A stretch of DNA of 64,000 nucleotides, taken from positions 16,745 to 80,744 of the forward strand of contig NZ_LDUG01000007.1 of assembly GCF_001530125.1 (NCBI RefSeq), read 5' to 3'. The DNA is from Thiobacillus denitrificans (GTDB lineage: Bacteria; Pseudomonadota; Gammaproteobacteria; Burkholderiales; Thiobacillaceae). The notes under the pieces are model-generated. The model was given only the letters and a program-made list of their open reading frames with translations, was not told where the DNA came from and ran no database searches. The position numbers and the translations under genes are program-made. Of the stretch, positions 63,742 to 64,000 are shown one piece after another (within the stretch, counting starts at the first letter, position 1; the number at the start of each line of letters is the position of its first letter).

Positions 63742-64000
63742 TCAAATTGCGTGGGAGAGCGGCGGGAAGGCGACTTCTGACCTGACGTCCGGCCGGATAG
63801 GGCTTGTTTCCTCCAGCAGCCGTCGGCCAAAAGGCATGCGGCGCTGGTCGATGAACAGGCTGCTGCCGTCGACGCGTTTGGCCATGTGTTTGGCTTCGGA
63901 GGCGGCGCGCGCCACTTCCTGATATTGATGGAAATGGGTGGGGTCCACCAGCACCGCGCCGATGGAGAGTGTCACCAATGCGTGAAATGCCATCGCACCG
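63742..64000 (-). CDS. GGDEF-domain protein, C-terminal end (partial)
   Basis: Open to the right edge of the window. The visible 85 or so residues contain VTLSIGAVLVDPTHF and ASEAKHMAKRVDGSSLFI, the C-terminal part of a GGDEF (diguanylate cyclase) domain. The catalytic GGDEF motif itself would lie beyond the edge. The tail after FIDQRR (about 30 residues) is not typical and may come from decay in this region, so the gene may be damaged. Confidence 0.65.
   Translation of the reverse strand, partial: GAMAFHALVTLSIGAVLVDPTHFHQYQEVARAASEAKHMAKRVDGSSLFIDQRRMPFGRRLLEETSPIRPDVRSEVAFPPLSHAI

Overview
The window (about 62% GC) looks like chromosome of a betaproteobacterium near Thiobacillus/Nitrosomonadales. 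The evidence is a complete 14-gene nuo operon followed by a DUF2818 gene, the suhB/trmJ/iscR neighbourhood, the dapB-grx-carAB-greA-rlmE-ftsH-folP-glmM order, the fur/bamE divergent pair, and a rubrerythrin/Fe-S protein/DUF3501 trio. No species name can be proven from the sequence alone.

Layout. 1-5 kb: end of zwf, dapA, bamC, a WalJ-type metallo-hydrolase, rhlE and a DUF3301 gene. 5-13 kb: an OXNAD-type reductase and msrB on the minus strand, the rubrerythrin trio, cfa, a broken SLC13 permease and a cation efflux gene. 13-18 kb: CNP1-like gene, proB, a phosphatase/BtuF cobalamin pair, fur, bamE, dapB and a glutaredoxin gene. 18-30 kb: carAB with a clear promoter and leader hairpin, greA, yhbY, rlmE, ftsH, folP and glmM. 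29-34 kb: pstSCAB, tpiA, secG and tRNA-Leu(GAG). 34-49.4 kb: nuoA-N plus the DUF2818 gene. 49.4-54.7 kb: an S4 protein, a small conserved gene, mutS, a scar of an integrated element (integrase 3' end, toxin/antitoxin pair, 26-bp direct repeats) and suhB. 54.9-62.9 kb: trmJ, cysE and the isc operon (iscRSUA-hscBA-DUF3050-fdx-iscX) with three IscR-type boxes. 62.9-64 kb: a decay zone with a transposase tail, a cut GST gene, a frameshifted hydrolase fragment and the end of a GGDEF protein.

How the parts fit. Most genes are core metabolism (lysine and peptidoglycan precursors, proline, pyrimidine/arginine precursor, folate), envelope assembly (BamC, BamE, SecG), respiration (complex I), phosphate uptake, and Fe-S cluster assembly that would supply complex I and the other Fe-S proteins here.

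The most unusual signal is non-coding. Several gene starts have been remodelled by short inverted-repeat elements or duplications. Two MITE-like insertions (2278-2480, before the WalJ-type gene, and 42449-42690, before nuoI) sit exactly on a start codon, leave an ATG on both sides, and carry a frame that runs from the old start to just before the new one. nuoD has a second upstream copy of its first seven codons, trmJ has a perfect 28-bp inverted copy of its start region, and hscB starts two bases after an inverted-repeat element. The sequence suggests, but does not prove, that downstream translation is kept by re-initiation.
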